From Angelakisella massiliensis (GTDB lineage Bacteria > Bacillota > Clostridia > Oscillospirales > Ruminococcaceae): a DNA stretch of 64,000 bases. The notes under the pieces are model-generated. The model searched no databases and was not told the DNA's origin. It worked only from the letters and a program-made list of their open reading frames with translations. Location of the stretch: NCBI RefSeq assembly GCF_900104675.1, contig NZ_LT629944.1:62001-126000 (forward strand), in the 5' to 3' direction. Positions 1 through 8,071 of this stretch are shown here, one piece after another (within the stretch, counting starts at the first letter, position 1; every line of letters starts with the position of its first letter). The translations under genes were made by a program, and so were the position numbers.

Positions 1-833
1 TGAACCTCCTTAATTATACAAGCCGGGGTCGAAGCACCGGCAGTAATTCCAATGATACGCGCGGCATGGAAAAGATTGCGAAACGGTTCAAGCTCTTCCG
101 CCTCCTCCACCAATACCGTGGGGCAGTGTCCCTGGCAAATCTGGTACAGCTTCAGGGTGTTGGAGCTGTGCCTGCCGCCGATGACGACCATGGCGTCCGC
201 TTGCCGGGCCAGCGTTTCCGCTTCTTCCTGCCTGACAACAGTGGCTTTACATATTGTATCAAATATCTTGAGATTTGTACACACTTTTTTTGCGCTTTCC
301 GTGGATTTCTTCCATTCTGACAAGCGAAATGTTGTCTGCGCTGCCATTATATAGGAATAATCACCTTTATTTTCCAGTTCCTGCAACTTTTCCATCAATT
401 CTTCCGCTGTCTGGAAGATGATACAGGGCTGATTGCAATGGCCCGCAATACCCACGACCTCGGGATGTGTGGGGTCGCCCGCCAGTAAAATCATGGTTCC
501 TTCCGGCTGCTGCGCCACCAGCCGGTGAATTTTCTGAACGAAGGGACAGGTGGCATCCTTCCACTGAAGACCCCGGTTTTCCAGCTGCCGGTAAATTTCC
601 GGCGGCACGCCATGGGCTCGGATCACCACCCGTGCACCGTCCGGAATCTCCGCTACAGTGTCATAGCTGCGGACCCCTTTTTCCTCCAGGTCCCGGGTGA
701 CGAAGGGATTGTGGATCACGGGCCCCAGCGTCGCCACTGTTCCGCCCAGGGCCGCCTCTTGATAGGTCATCTCCACCGCCCGGCTGACGCCAAAACAAAA
801 GCCCGCTGACTTGGCGGTAATGATCTGTCTCAT
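1..833 (-). CDS. ispH: 4-hydroxy-3-methylbut-2-enyl diphosphate reductase (IspH), 3' end outside window
   Basis: Last enzyme of the MEP isoprenoid pathway, a cytosolic [4Fe-4S] reductase producing IPP and DMAPP. Reading from the ATG at 833, the three expected cluster cysteines are visible in AGFCFGV, KDATCPFV and DTICKATVVRQ, together with GDPTHPEV and the GASTP signature close to the window edge. The frame is open for 277 codons up to base 1, so the C-terminus is missing. In many Clostridia this gene is fused to S1 ribosomal-protein domains; that cannot be tested here. Its ATG overlaps the plsC stop by four bases (ATGA), so it is the last visible gene of the rpiR-flavoprotein-cmk-plsC-ispH operon. 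Confidence 0.95.
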   Translation of the reverse strand, partial: MRQIITAKSAGFCFGVSRAVEMTYQEAALGGTVATLGPVIHNPFVTRDLEEKGVRSYDTVAEIPDGARVVIRAHGVPPEIYRQLENRGLQWKDATCPFVQKIHRLVAQQPEGTMILLAGDPTHPEVVGIAGHCNQPCIIFQTAEELMEKLQELENKGDYSYIMAAQTTFRLSEWKKSTESAKKVCTNLKIFDTICKATVVRQEEAETLARQADAMVVIGGRHSSNTLKLYQICQGHCPTVLVEEAEELEPFRNLFHAARIIGITAGASTPACIIKEV

Positions 834-1441
834 GACTGCTCCTCCGGGGGCAGCTCCATCATGTCGATGATCCGTCCCATCACCAGCTTGCTGACCCGCT
901 TGAGAGAAGCGGTGCCCTGATCATCTCCAAAGCCCAGCTCCTCATATGGGATGGGTTTGCCGTATTTTACCCGAATGGGGCGGCGGTGAAGACCAGTCTT
1001 TTTTTCATATACCACCGCACAGGGAATGATCCCCGCTCCAGTGGCCCGGGCAATGAGCGCCATGCCGGACTTGGGGCGCAGCGGCTTGCCATCTGGAGAG
1101 CGGGTTCCCTCCGGGAAAATGCCCAGCAGACCGCCCCGACGGATCACTTCCTCCGAGCGGGTGATGGCGTTGGAATCTCCCGTCCCCCGGTCTACCGAAA
1201 TCACACCCAGCAGATTCATCAGGCACCGGAGAAAGACATTGCTGAACAGCTCAGCCTTTCCCATAAAGTTGATCTGCCGCCGCATTCCCTGAGCCAAAAG
1301 CACCGGATCCCACATAGAGCGATGGTTGCAGGCGACGATGTATCCCCCCTGCTCCGGAAGGTTCTCCTGGCCGATATAAGTAACGTCCACCAGAAAAAAT
1401 CGGACAATGGTGGTAACCCACTTGGCAAAACGATAAAACAT
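830..1441 (-). CDS. plsC: 1-acyl-sn-glycerol-3-phosphate acyltransferase
   Basis: Acylates lysophosphatidic acid to phosphatidic acid at the membrane in phospholipid synthesis. The 203-residue protein has the acyltransferase HX4D motif (NHRSMWDP, around residue 40), a hydrophobic N-terminal segment (FAKWVTTIVRFFLV) and the substrate-binding block FPEGTRS. The length is normal for short PlsC proteins. The start at 1441 has AAAGGAG about ten bases upstream. It lies 15 bases after cmk and overlaps ispH by four bases; the cmk-plsC-ispH order is common in Clostridia. Confidence 0.93.
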   Translation of the reverse strand: MFYRFAKWVTTIVRFFLVDVTYIGQENLPEQGGYIVACNHRSMWDPVLLAQGMRRQINFMGKAELFSNVFLRCLMNLLGVISVDRGTGDSNAITRSEEVIRRGGLLGIFPEGTRSPDGKPLRPKSGMALIARATGAGIIPCAVVYEKKTGLHRRPIRVKYGKPIPYEELGFGDDQGTASLKRVSKLVMGRIIDMMELPPEEQS

Positions 1442-1456
1442 AACGGTGGACTCCTT

Positions 1457-2131
1457 TCAGCGGACCTGATTCAGTTTTTCCCCAATGATGGAGGCCAGCA
1501 GCTCCACCGATCCCTGAAAATCCAGCTCTGTGGTATCCGCCAGAACGGCATCCTCCGCCTGACGCAAGGGAGCCGTCTCACGGTGAGAATCCCGATAATC
1601 CCGCTCCTTCACCTCCGCCAGAACGGTATCGTAATCGGTATCGATCCCCTTGGCCATCAGCTCCTTATAGCGGCGCATGGCCCGAGCCTCAGGAGCGGCG
1701 GTGAGAAAAATCTTGATGGAAGCATCCGGCAGCACCACGGTTCCAATATCCCGTCCATCCATGATCACCGGATTTTCCCGGGCCAGCTTCCGCTGCTGTT
1801 CCAGCAGAAAGGCCCGTACTTCCGGGATGGCGGATACCGCCGAGGAAGCTCTGGAAGCCTCGGGGGTGCGGATGGCTTCAGAGACATCCTCCTCCCCCAG
1901 AAAGATCCGCTGTCCTTCCGGGCTGAACTTCAGTGTGATCTGTACCTCCGGCAGCCGTGGAATCACCTGCGCCCCATCGGCGGGGTCCAGTCCCTGGCGG
2001 AGCATATACAGCCCCACAGCCCGATACAGGGCTCCTGTATCCACGTGGATCAGAGAAAAACGTTTTGCCAGCTCCTTGGCAATGGAGCTCTTTCCCGCTC
2101 CGGCGGGACCATCCAACGCAACAGCGATCAT
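1457..2131 (-). CDS. cmk: Cytidylate kinase
   Basis: Phosphorylates CMP and dCMP in pyrimidine nucleotide metabolism. The 224-residue protein starts with the P-loop GPAGAGKSSIAK, followed by the CMP-binding segment VDTGALYRAVG and the core motif DGRDIGTVVLPDA around residue 130, as expected for Cmk. The ATG at 2131 overlaps the stop codon of the upstream flavoprotein gene by four bases, so translation is probably coupled. Confidence 0.96.
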   Translation of the reverse strand: MIAVALDGPAGAGKSSIAKELAKRFSLIHVDTGALYRAVGLYMLRQGLDPADGAQVIPRLPEVQITLKFSPEGQRIFLGEEDVSEAIRTPEASRASSAVSAIPEVRAFLLEQQRKLARENPVIMDGRDIGTVVLPDASIKIFLTAAPEARAMRRYKELMAKGIDTDYDTVLAEVKERDYRDSHRETAPLRQAEDAVLADTTELDFQGSVELLASIIGEKLNQVR

Positions 2132-3381
2132 TTTTTCATTCCTCGTTTCTCAAGTATTGCCTGGGCCGCCTGCCAGGCAGTGGAAAATGCAATCTGTAAA
2201 TTATAGCCGCCAGTATAGGCATCCACATCCAGCACCTCCCCGGCGAAATAAAGACCGGGACAGAGTTTGGACGCCATGGTGGACGGGTCCACCTCCCTGA
2301 CCGATACTCCGCCGCTGGTGACCACAGCCTCCTCTATGGGCCGCAGCCCCTTGGGAGTGAGGGGAAATGCCTTCACCAGCTGCTCCAGCCGCTGCCGCTG
2401 GGCCCGTGTCACCTGATTTGCTTTCAGTTCCCCCGGCAGTTCCGCCGCGCGGAGCATCACCGGAACCATGGTTCTGGGCAGCAGCAGCCCCAGCAGATTT
2501 CCCAGGGCTTTATTGGGGTTTTCCCCCAGATCCCGCAGCAGACGGGCATCCAGCTGCTCCAGGGTCAGCCCCGGTTTCAGATCGATGGTCAGCCGATACC
2601 GGTCCGCCGGCCCCTTCATATAGGAGGAGGCAGACAGCACCAGCGGGCCGGAAACGCCGAAGTGGGTAAAAAGCATCTCTCCCAGCTCACTGTACAGGGG
2701 CTTCTTCTTTCCTTCCTCCCAAAGGGTGAGGGTGACGTTCTTGAGGGACAGACCCATCATGTCAGCGCAACAGCTCTCCCGGCAGAGAATGGGGATCAGG
2801 GAGGGGCGCAGTGGAGTGATGGTATGCCCTGCCTGCCGGGCCAGCTCATAACCGCTGCCGTCGCTGCCGGTAGCGGGATAACTCTTGCCCCCGGTGGCCA
2901 GCAGCACCGCCTGTCCACGGAACTCCCGGCCATCCTCCAGCGCTGCCCCCACCGCCCGGCCATCCTCCAGCAGCAGGCGGGAAACCTTGCCGCAGACCAG
3001 GGAAACATCCCCCTGGCGGATCAGGCGTGTCAGAGCGTCCACAATATCCCTGGCGCTGTCGGAAACAGGAAAGACCCGGTTGCCCCGCTCGGTCTTGAGG
3101 GGGACCCCCAGGCTTTCAAACAGTTCCATCGTCGCGCTGGGAGGAAATCCCCAGATGGCGCTGGTGAGAAATTTGGGATTCTGGCGGACATTCTTGAGGA
3201 AATCCTCCGGGGAACAGTTGTTGGTGAGATTGCAGCGGCCCTTGCCTGTGACCAGTATCTTTCTGGCAGGGCGTTCCCGGGTCTCCAGCACCCGCACCTT
3301 CAGCCCCTCCCTGGCAGCAAGACCGGCAGCGGTAAGGCCCGCGGCCCCACCGCCTATGACAATCAGATCATCCTGCTTCAT
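2128..3381 (-). CDS. HI0933/BaiN-family NAD(P)/FAD-dependent oxidoreductase
   Basis: A flavoprotein of the HI0933 family, 417 residues, the usual length. It opens with a dinucleotide-binding fold (IGGGAAGLTAAGLAA), followed by the family signature GKGRCNLTN and a C-terminal FAD-binding segment with GEVLDVDAYTGGYN. BaiN, a family member, has been linked to bile-acid dehydroxylation in Clostridium scindens, but most members have no known substrate and nothing in this window indicates one. The gene overlaps rpiR upstream and cmk downstream by four bases each. Confidence 0.88.
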   Translation of the reverse strand: MKQDDLIVIGGGAAGLTAAGLAAREGLKVRVLETRERPARKILVTGKGRCNLTNNCSPEDFLKNVRQNPKFLTSAIWGFPPSATMELFESLGVPLKTERGNRVFPVSDSARDIVDALTRLIRQGDVSLVCGKVSRLLLEDGRAVGAALEDGREFRGQAVLLATGGKSYPATGSDGSGYELARQAGHTITPLRPSLIPILCRESCCADMMGLSLKNVTLTLWEEGKKKPLYSELGEMLFTHFGVSGPLVLSASSYMKGPADRYRLTIDLKPGLTLEQLDARLLRDLGENPNKALGNLLGLLLPRTMVPVMLRAAELPGELKANQVTRAQRQRLEQLVKAFPLTPKGLRPIEEAVVTSGGVSVREVDPSTMASKLCPGLYFAGEVLDVDAYTGGYNLQIAFSTAWQAAQAILEKRGMKK

Positions 3382-4268
3382 TCCTTCTCCCCGGTTCCAT
3401 CTGTTTTTTCATAAACGTTATACTCATCCCAAATCTTCTCCAATGTGGCATAGGTCTTGGAGATTTCATCCTTCTTCCGCAGACCCACAGCCACGATCAG
3501 GGCATTGATCAGGCTCAGCGGAGCGACAAGCGAATCCACAAAGGAGGCCATATCACTGCGGGCGAACAGCATCAGATCCGCCACCTCCGCCAAAGGAGCG
3601 GAAGCGCAGTCGGTGATAGCGATAACAGTGGCCCCCTGGCTCTTGGCAAACTTGGCCGCCTTCAGGGTCCGCTGAGAGTAACGGGGAAAGCTGATGGCGA
3701 TGAGCACATCCCCTTTCTGGACCCGAACCATCTGCTCAAAGACCTCGCTGCTGCTGTTGTTGCTGACATTGCGGACATGGGCAAAGATATGATTGAAGTA
3801 AAAGGTCAGAAAGTTTGCCAGCATATTGGAGCTGCGGATACCCAGGATATAGATTTCCCTGGCAGCGGTAATGGATTCCACCACCTGGCCAAAAACATCC
3901 CGGGGCATATCCTCCAGCGTACGGCGGATCTTTTCCGCGTCCAGGTTCATCACTTTGGAGAGCACATCGGCATTGCCGATCTGTCCATCTATAATTTCCA
4001 TCCGCTGGACGGTGGTCAGCCGGTTGCGAATAATTTCCTGCAAATTTTTCTGAAGCTGAGGATATCCCTCAAAACCCACCTCTGTTGCGAAGCGCACCAC
4101 AGTGGATTCGCTGACACCTACCGTATCCCCCAAGCGGGAAGCGGTCATAAAAGCCGCTTTGTCATAATGTTCCGTGATAAACTTACCGATTCTCTTCTGC
4201 CCCTTTGAAAAATGAGGCATTTCCCGCTCGATTTTGAGCAGCAGATCGTTGGTCATATTGTTCTCCAT
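3378..4268 (-). CDS. MurR/RpiR-family transcriptional regulator
   Basis: A 296-residue DNA-binding protein with an N-terminal HTH_6 domain (residues 1-80, including SRLGDTVGVSESTVVRFATE) and a C-terminal SIS sugar-phosphate-binding domain (about residues 120-260, with YILGIRSSNMLANF and VLIAISFPRYSQRT). Family members sense phosphosugars. It heads an operon of housekeeping genes rather than sugar genes, so its target is unclear. The ATG at 4268 has GGGAGAAG upstream, and a TTGATT-17-TATGAT promoter lies about 125 bases away. Confidence 0.9.
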   Translation of the reverse strand: MENNMTNDLLLKIEREMPHFSKGQKRIGKFITEHYDKAAFMTASRLGDTVGVSESTVVRFATEVGFEGYPQLQKNLQEIIRNRLTTVQRMEIIDGQIGNADVLSKVMNLDAEKIRRTLEDMPRDVFGQVVESITAAREIYILGIRSSNMLANFLTFYFNHIFAHVRNVSNNSSSEVFEQMVRVQKGDVLIAISFPRYSQRTLKAAKFAKSQGATVIAITDCASAPLAEVADLMLFARSDMASFVDSLVAPLSLINALIVAVGLRKKDEISKTYATLEKIWDEYNVYEKTDGTGEKE

Positions 4269-4393
4269 TCCGCTCTTCTCCCAACGAGGAAGGGCATTTT
4301 ATTTGCATCTGGCAGACCTCGCCCGCTTTTTCCTTTTGGGCAAATCCAAAGAAAAAAGCAAGTTGGCGCTGTCCCCATCCGTTATTCCCTATC

Positions 4394-4422
4394 ATCATAC
4401 CGGAAAAAAAGGCGAAAATCAA
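4394..4422 (-). promoter_or_regulatory. Promoter of the rpiR-ispH operon
   Basis: On the minus strand, TTGATT (4422-4417) and TATGAT (4399-4394) are separated by exactly 17 bases, upstream of the rpiR start at 4268. Confidence 0.6.
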
Positions 4423-4540
4423 GAAAAACCCTGTTATTGTCACAAAAAATTGCAGGAGTTTTTCTCTTTTCCTGCATTTCAGTGTTTTTTCACTGGGATT
4501 TTGACTTTTAAAAGCTTCTGCCCATTCATTTCAAAAGCGT

Positions 4541-4569
4541 TTGACCATGGCGAAAAATCATGGTATAAT
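4541..4569 (+). promoter_or_regulatory. Promoter of marR
   Basis: TTGACC (4541-4546), 17-base spacer, perfect TATAAT (4564-4569). It predicts a leader of roughly 170 bases before the GTG at 4747. The leader holds no recognised riboswitch, only a weak GC hairpin near 4590-4622. Confidence 0.75.
4544..4564. promoter_or_regulatory. Inverted repeat in the promoter spacer, candidate MarR operator
   Basis: ACCATG (4544-4549) and CATGGT (4559-4564) form a perfect 6-bp inverted repeat with a 9-base gap, lying between the -35 and -10 boxes. This is where a repressor such as the adjacent MarR protein would block polymerase. Autoregulation is inferred. Confidence 0.4.
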
Positions 4570-4746
4570 AGCCAAAAAGTGGGTTTCATGCCGGTTTTGC
4601 GCTCTGTGGATCGCCGCCGGCACCTTTCATGTCTTTTGATGGACGCTGGAGCTGCGGCTGCTTTCATTTTTTCAGAATGTATGGGCCGGCCATGACCATT
4701 GTGATTACAGCACTGTTTATTATTTTCCTTTGAAAGGAGCTTTCCC

Positions 4747-5235
4747 GTGCAACACACCCTGTCCTACCATATTATCTGCCTTCAGAAGGACTTTGTACGT
4801 TTCTGCAACACCCGTTTGGGTGAAATGGGGCTGTCCAGAGGACTGCTGTTTTTCCTCATTTACATAGGCAAACACCCTGGCTGCTCCCATACCGCTTTAT
4901 CCCGGGCATTGGGAATGGATACCGGCCACACCACCCGTTCCATTGCCAAGCTGGTGGAAACCGGCTTTGCCATTCGGGAACCCAATCCCTCCGACCGCCG
5001 GGGACTGGTCCTTCATCTGACCCCCAAGGGAGAGGAAACCTTTCACAAAATCTATGAGCTGTTTGTGGAGTGGGATGAGCTGGTCTTTGGTCATCTGGCT
5101 TCACAGCAGCGTGAGGATTTGACCTTGCTCCTGGATGAGGTTCTTACCCGCCGTCTGGAAAGCCATCCGGGATTGTTCGAGCCGGATCATTCCGGCCTGG
5201 AACAGGATGAGCTTCAGCCCCAGCATCTGCTTTGA
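4747..5235 (+). CDS. MarR-family transcriptional regulator
   Basis: A 162-residue winged-helix regulator. The recognition region is TALSRALGMDTGHTTRSIAK, followed by the wing NPSDRRGLVLHLTPKGEE; the DRR motif is typical of MarR. It starts with GTG at 4747, chosen because AAAGGAG lies nine bases upstream and no in-frame ATG precedes it. The C-terminal tail is acidic and unremarkable. No efflux or resistance gene is adjacent, so the ligand and regulon are unknown. Confidence 0.88.
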   Translation: MQHTLSYHIICLQKDFVRFCNTRLGEMGLSRGLLFFLIYIGKHPGCSHTALSRALGMDTGHTTRSIAKLVETGFAIREPNPSDRRGLVLHLTPKGEETFHKIYELFVEWDELVFGHLASQQREDLTLLLDEVLTRRLESHPGLFEPDHSGLEQDELQPQHLL

Positions 5236-5280
5236 ACACCGGAATGATCTCAGTCCGTCTAAAACAAAATCATTAAAGCA

Positions 5281-5321
5281 ACGCCCCCTGTGCAGTTTTT
5301 TGCCTGTACAGAGGGCGTTTT
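5281..5321 (+). terminator. Terminator after marR
   Basis: An imperfect long stem (ACGCCCCCTGTGCA against TGTACAGAGGGCGT) is followed by a short T-run, 45 bases after the marR stop. Confidence 0.65.
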
Positions 5322-5501
5322 GAATTAACAAAACAGTTTTTCTTTTCTGAGATTTTTCCAAGATACTGCCGGTCTGCGCAGACCGCTTTCAAAAGAGAGC
5401 TTTCCCATCTCCGCTTTCCATCGTTTTTATCCTGTCTGAAAACACACCTGCTGCATATCCGTGGCTCATGCTCAATCCGTTGTTTTGAGTCATTTTCCCC
5501 A

Positions 5502-6296
5502 TCAAAGTCCCATGGACAAAAGGGACAGTGTCAGCGAAGTCATCAGCCCTTTGGGCAGCTGAAACCAGCACGGAGGCAGCTCTCCCCATGTAATGGAGGC
5601 ATAGTTCTGATAAAAGCTCACCTGATAGCCGCTGCCTTGGGCATGGGCCAATTCTGAGCCTGTTTTTTCCGGCTGCTGAGGCAAAAATCCCCACTGCTGC
5701 TGAAAATTCAAAGCCTCCCGCAGCTGTTGCGCCTTCTCCTGGGTCAACGCAGCTGAAAACTCCTTCCCCATGGCTGAGACTGTTACTTCACCTTTGAGCA
5801 TAAGTTCCATTGTACGCTCCGGGTCCAGATACTGGGCCCCCAAAGCCGCCTGCTCTTGCAATGCTGTCAGCAGCTTTTCCCAGGTTCCCGACTCCGTTTG
5901 CCACAAAAGCTTTTTCTCCTCATCGGCAGCCATACCCTCCGGCAGCAAAAGCAAAGATATTTCACCGCTCTCCAGTGTCATCTGGGAAGGCTGTTCCGCT
6001 TCCACCTGGCTGTACTCCTCCGGTTTCCACTCCCATGGTTCGATCTCCTCCCACAGCTGCTGCGCCTCAGTGGAGGCAAGATTGATAAAATCCTGTGGCA
6101 GCACATCGGGAAGCGTCCCCTGGGGCACTGTGATCGTCATTTTCTCCCCATTCAGTGTCTCCGGCAGAAGGCTTTGCTCCTCCATAACGCTTTGGGGCTC
6201 CTGGGAATGGGAGGATGGAGTTTCCAATTCCTTCATCTGTACAGCAGCGCAGCCTGTAAGAAGCAGCGCCAGCAGTAAAACCACTTGCTTTTTCAT
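5502..6296 (-). CDS. Putative lipoprotein of unknown function
   Basis: Not recognised as a known family. The ATG at 6296 is preferred over the GTG at 6299 because AAAGGAG sits nine bases upstream. The 264-residue product begins with a lipoprotein signal peptide (KKQVVLLLALLLTGCAA, lipobox LLTGC), so it is probably anchored outside the membrane. The mature part is rich in Glu and Gln and has no motif that I recognise. It lies downstream of the HD-GYP phosphorelay genes but is separated from them by 239 bases and a terminator. Confidence 0.65.
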   Translation of the reverse strand: MKKQVVLLLALLLTGCAAVQMKELETPSSHSQEPQSVMEEQSLLPETLNGEKMTITVPQGTLPDVLPQDFINLASTEAQQLWEEIEPWEWKPEEYSQVEAEQPSQMTLESGEISLLLLPEGMAADEEKKLLWQTESGTWEKLLTALQEQAALGAQYLDPERTMELMLKGEVTVSAMGKEFSAALTQEKAQQLREALNFQQQWGFLPQQPEKTGSELAHAQGSGYQVSFYQNYASITWGELPPCWFQLPKGLMTSLTLSLLSMGL

Positions 6297-6420
6297 CACT
6301 GGATTCTCCTTTCGGTCCCAAGGATTTCCAAGGGCTTTTTTTCAATTTTGTCCAGCAAAAGAAGGTTTCATACACTCCTCATCCCAATTTCCCCAGATGA
6401 AAGTATGTATATTGCAAAAC

Positions 6421-6455
6421 AAAAGCGGCGGAATTTCTCCAGCCGCCAGATTTTT
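6421..6455 (-). terminator. Terminator of the phosphorelay operon
   Basis: On the minus strand, a GC hairpin (GGCGG...CCGCC) is followed by TTTTGTTTTG, about 85 bases beyond the HD-GYP stop. Confidence 0.5.
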
Positions 6456-6535
6456 GCTTCTCCTTTTCCTGCGTGCCGCAAATGAGAGCGATGCCCTTTG
6501 AGAAACTGCGGCACAGCCCCATAAAACAGTCCCTG

Positions 6536-7645
6536 TCAGGCTCCCGCCTTCTCTCCTATCACAGTCTGAAAAGCCTTCAGCAAATTGGGATTGAAAGCGC
6601 CGCACTGTCCTCCCATAATCATCCCAAAGGCTTCCTGCTGTGTAAAGGGAAGCTTGTAACACCGCTCATTGGTCAGGGCGTCATAAACATCCGCCAGTGA
6701 CACCACCTGGGCCCAAATGGAGATTTCCTCCCCCCGCAGGCCATCGGGATATCCCTTGCCGTCCCACCGCTCATGGTGATGGCGGCAGATGTCATAAGCA
6801 TACTGATAAATTGGATTATCCTTGCTTTTTGGAATCTTCTCCAAAAGCTCACATCCCTTGATGGTATGGGTCTTCATTACCTCAAATTCCTCGGGGGTCA
6901 GCCTGCCCGGCTTGTTGAGGATGCTGTCAGGAATGGAGATTTTTCCCACATCGTGCATAATGGCGGCGGTTGCGATCTGCTCAATCTGCTCATCTGTGAA
7001 GGCGCAGCCCTCAAAGCCTCCCTCCCGAAGGCCCTCAAGCAGCTGCACTGTCAGATCATGTATCCGCTGAACATGCTCTCCCGATTCGCAGTCCCGAAAC
7101 TCGATGGCTGTGGAGAGCGCTTCAATGATGGAAAGGTTCAGCTCCTGAATTTCCCGGGCCTGGATTTCCAGTTTTTCTTCCTGCCGGTTGACCAGGCTGC
7201 TCAAACGTTCTCTGGCTTGATACAGCTCCACCACGCTGCTGACACGCCGCCGCAGAAAATAGGGCACTACAGGTTTGCTGATAATATCCATCACACCCAT
7301 ATCATAGCCCTGACGCATTTTTTTCTCACTGCAATCCGCTGTGATAATGAATACCGGCACACGGGACAGCAGCTGCCGCTGATAAAGCTCCTCCAACAGC
7401 TGGAACCCATCCATCACCGGCATTACCACATCCAGCAGCACTGCCGCGATGGCGTCGGGATCCCGGCAAATGATTTCCAACGCCTGCTGGCCATTTTCCG
7501 CCTCCAGCAGGTCATAGTCTTCCCGGAAAGCTTCGCATAAAATAGCCCGGTTCAGCTCCATGTCATCCACTACCAAAATGGTGTTTCTTCCATGGCGCTG
7601 TGTCTGATGTTTGTCCTCTGCTTCTTCCAGAGCTCTTGCTATCAT
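6536..7645 (-). CDS. Response regulator with HD-GYP phosphodiesterase domain
   Basis: The 369-residue protein has an N-terminal receiver domain (ILVVDDMELNR, phospho-acceptor Asp in LLDVVMPVMDGF, conserved Lys in ISKPVVP), a short linker helix and a C-terminal HD-GYP domain with MHDVGKISIPDSIL and HHERWDGKGYPDGL. HD-GYP proteins hydrolyse cyclic di-GMP in the cytosol. It is the third gene of an operon with a hybrid kinase and an Hpt protein, so it is the likely output of a multistep phosphorelay (inference). All HD and GYP residues I can check are present, so it should be catalytically competent. Confidence 0.92.
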   Translation of the reverse strand: MIARALEEAEDKHQTQRHGRNTILVVDDMELNRAILCEAFREDYDLLEAENGQQALEIICRDPDAIAAVLLDVVMPVMDGFQLLEELYQRQLLSRVPVFIITADCSEKKMRQGYDMGVMDIISKPVVPYFLRRRVSSVVELYQARERLSSLVNRQEEKLEIQAREIQELNLSIIEALSTAIEFRDCESGEHVQRIHDLTVQLLEGLREGGFEGCAFTDEQIEQIATAAIMHDVGKISIPDSILNKPGRLTPEEFEVMKTHTIKGCELLEKIPKSKDNPIYQYAYDICRHHHERWDGKGYPDGLRGEEISIWAQVVSLADVYDALTNERCYKLPFTQQEAFGMIMGGQCGAFNPNLLKAFQTVIGEKAGA

Positions 7646-7689
7646 CCTTTACTCCGTTCCCCAGGGCTTTTCCCTGGCCATGTATTGAT

Positions 7690-8043
7690 TTATCCTTCCA
7701 GCTGCCCGATGATCCGGCACGCTGACTCAAAAGCTTCTCTGACGGCAGGCATCAGCTGGGGCAGCTGCTCTGTCCGGCCCTGCCGCACTGCCACAACCAC
7801 AGCGTCACAGGCAAAGCGCAGCTCCTCCAGGCCCAGATTTGCCGCCACCCCTTTGAGCGTATGAGCACTCATCTCCACCATTTTCCAATCCTTTGCCGCC
7901 ATGGCGTCCTCCAGCTGCCGGAAAGTGGGATCTCCAGGCAGTCTGGTGAGAAAACGCATCAGCAGCTGCTCCTGTCCCCCAAAGCGGGACAGCGTGGTCT
8001 TCAAATCCATTTTCAGACTATCGGCTGCTTGTTCCAATTTCAT
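7690..8043 (-). CDS. Histidine phosphotransfer (Hpt) protein
   Basis: A 117-residue all-helical protein matching the Hpt domain. The phosphorylated histidine is in MSAHTLKGVAANLGLEEL, which fits the family consensus HxLKGxAxxLG. The ATG at 8043 has AGGAGG upstream. It lies 28 bases after the hybrid kinase and 44 bases before the HD-GYP response regulator. It would carry phosphate from the kinase receiver to the response-regulator receiver. Confidence 0.9.
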   Translation of the reverse strand: MKLEQAADSLKMDLKTTLSRFGGQEQLLMRFLTRLPGDPTFRQLEDAMAAKDWKMVEMSAHTLKGVAANLGLEELRFACDAVVVAVRQGRTEQLPQLMPAVREAFESACRIIGQLEG

Positions 8044-8071
8044 TTTGCTTCCTCCTCGCCTTGTGTGTTCT

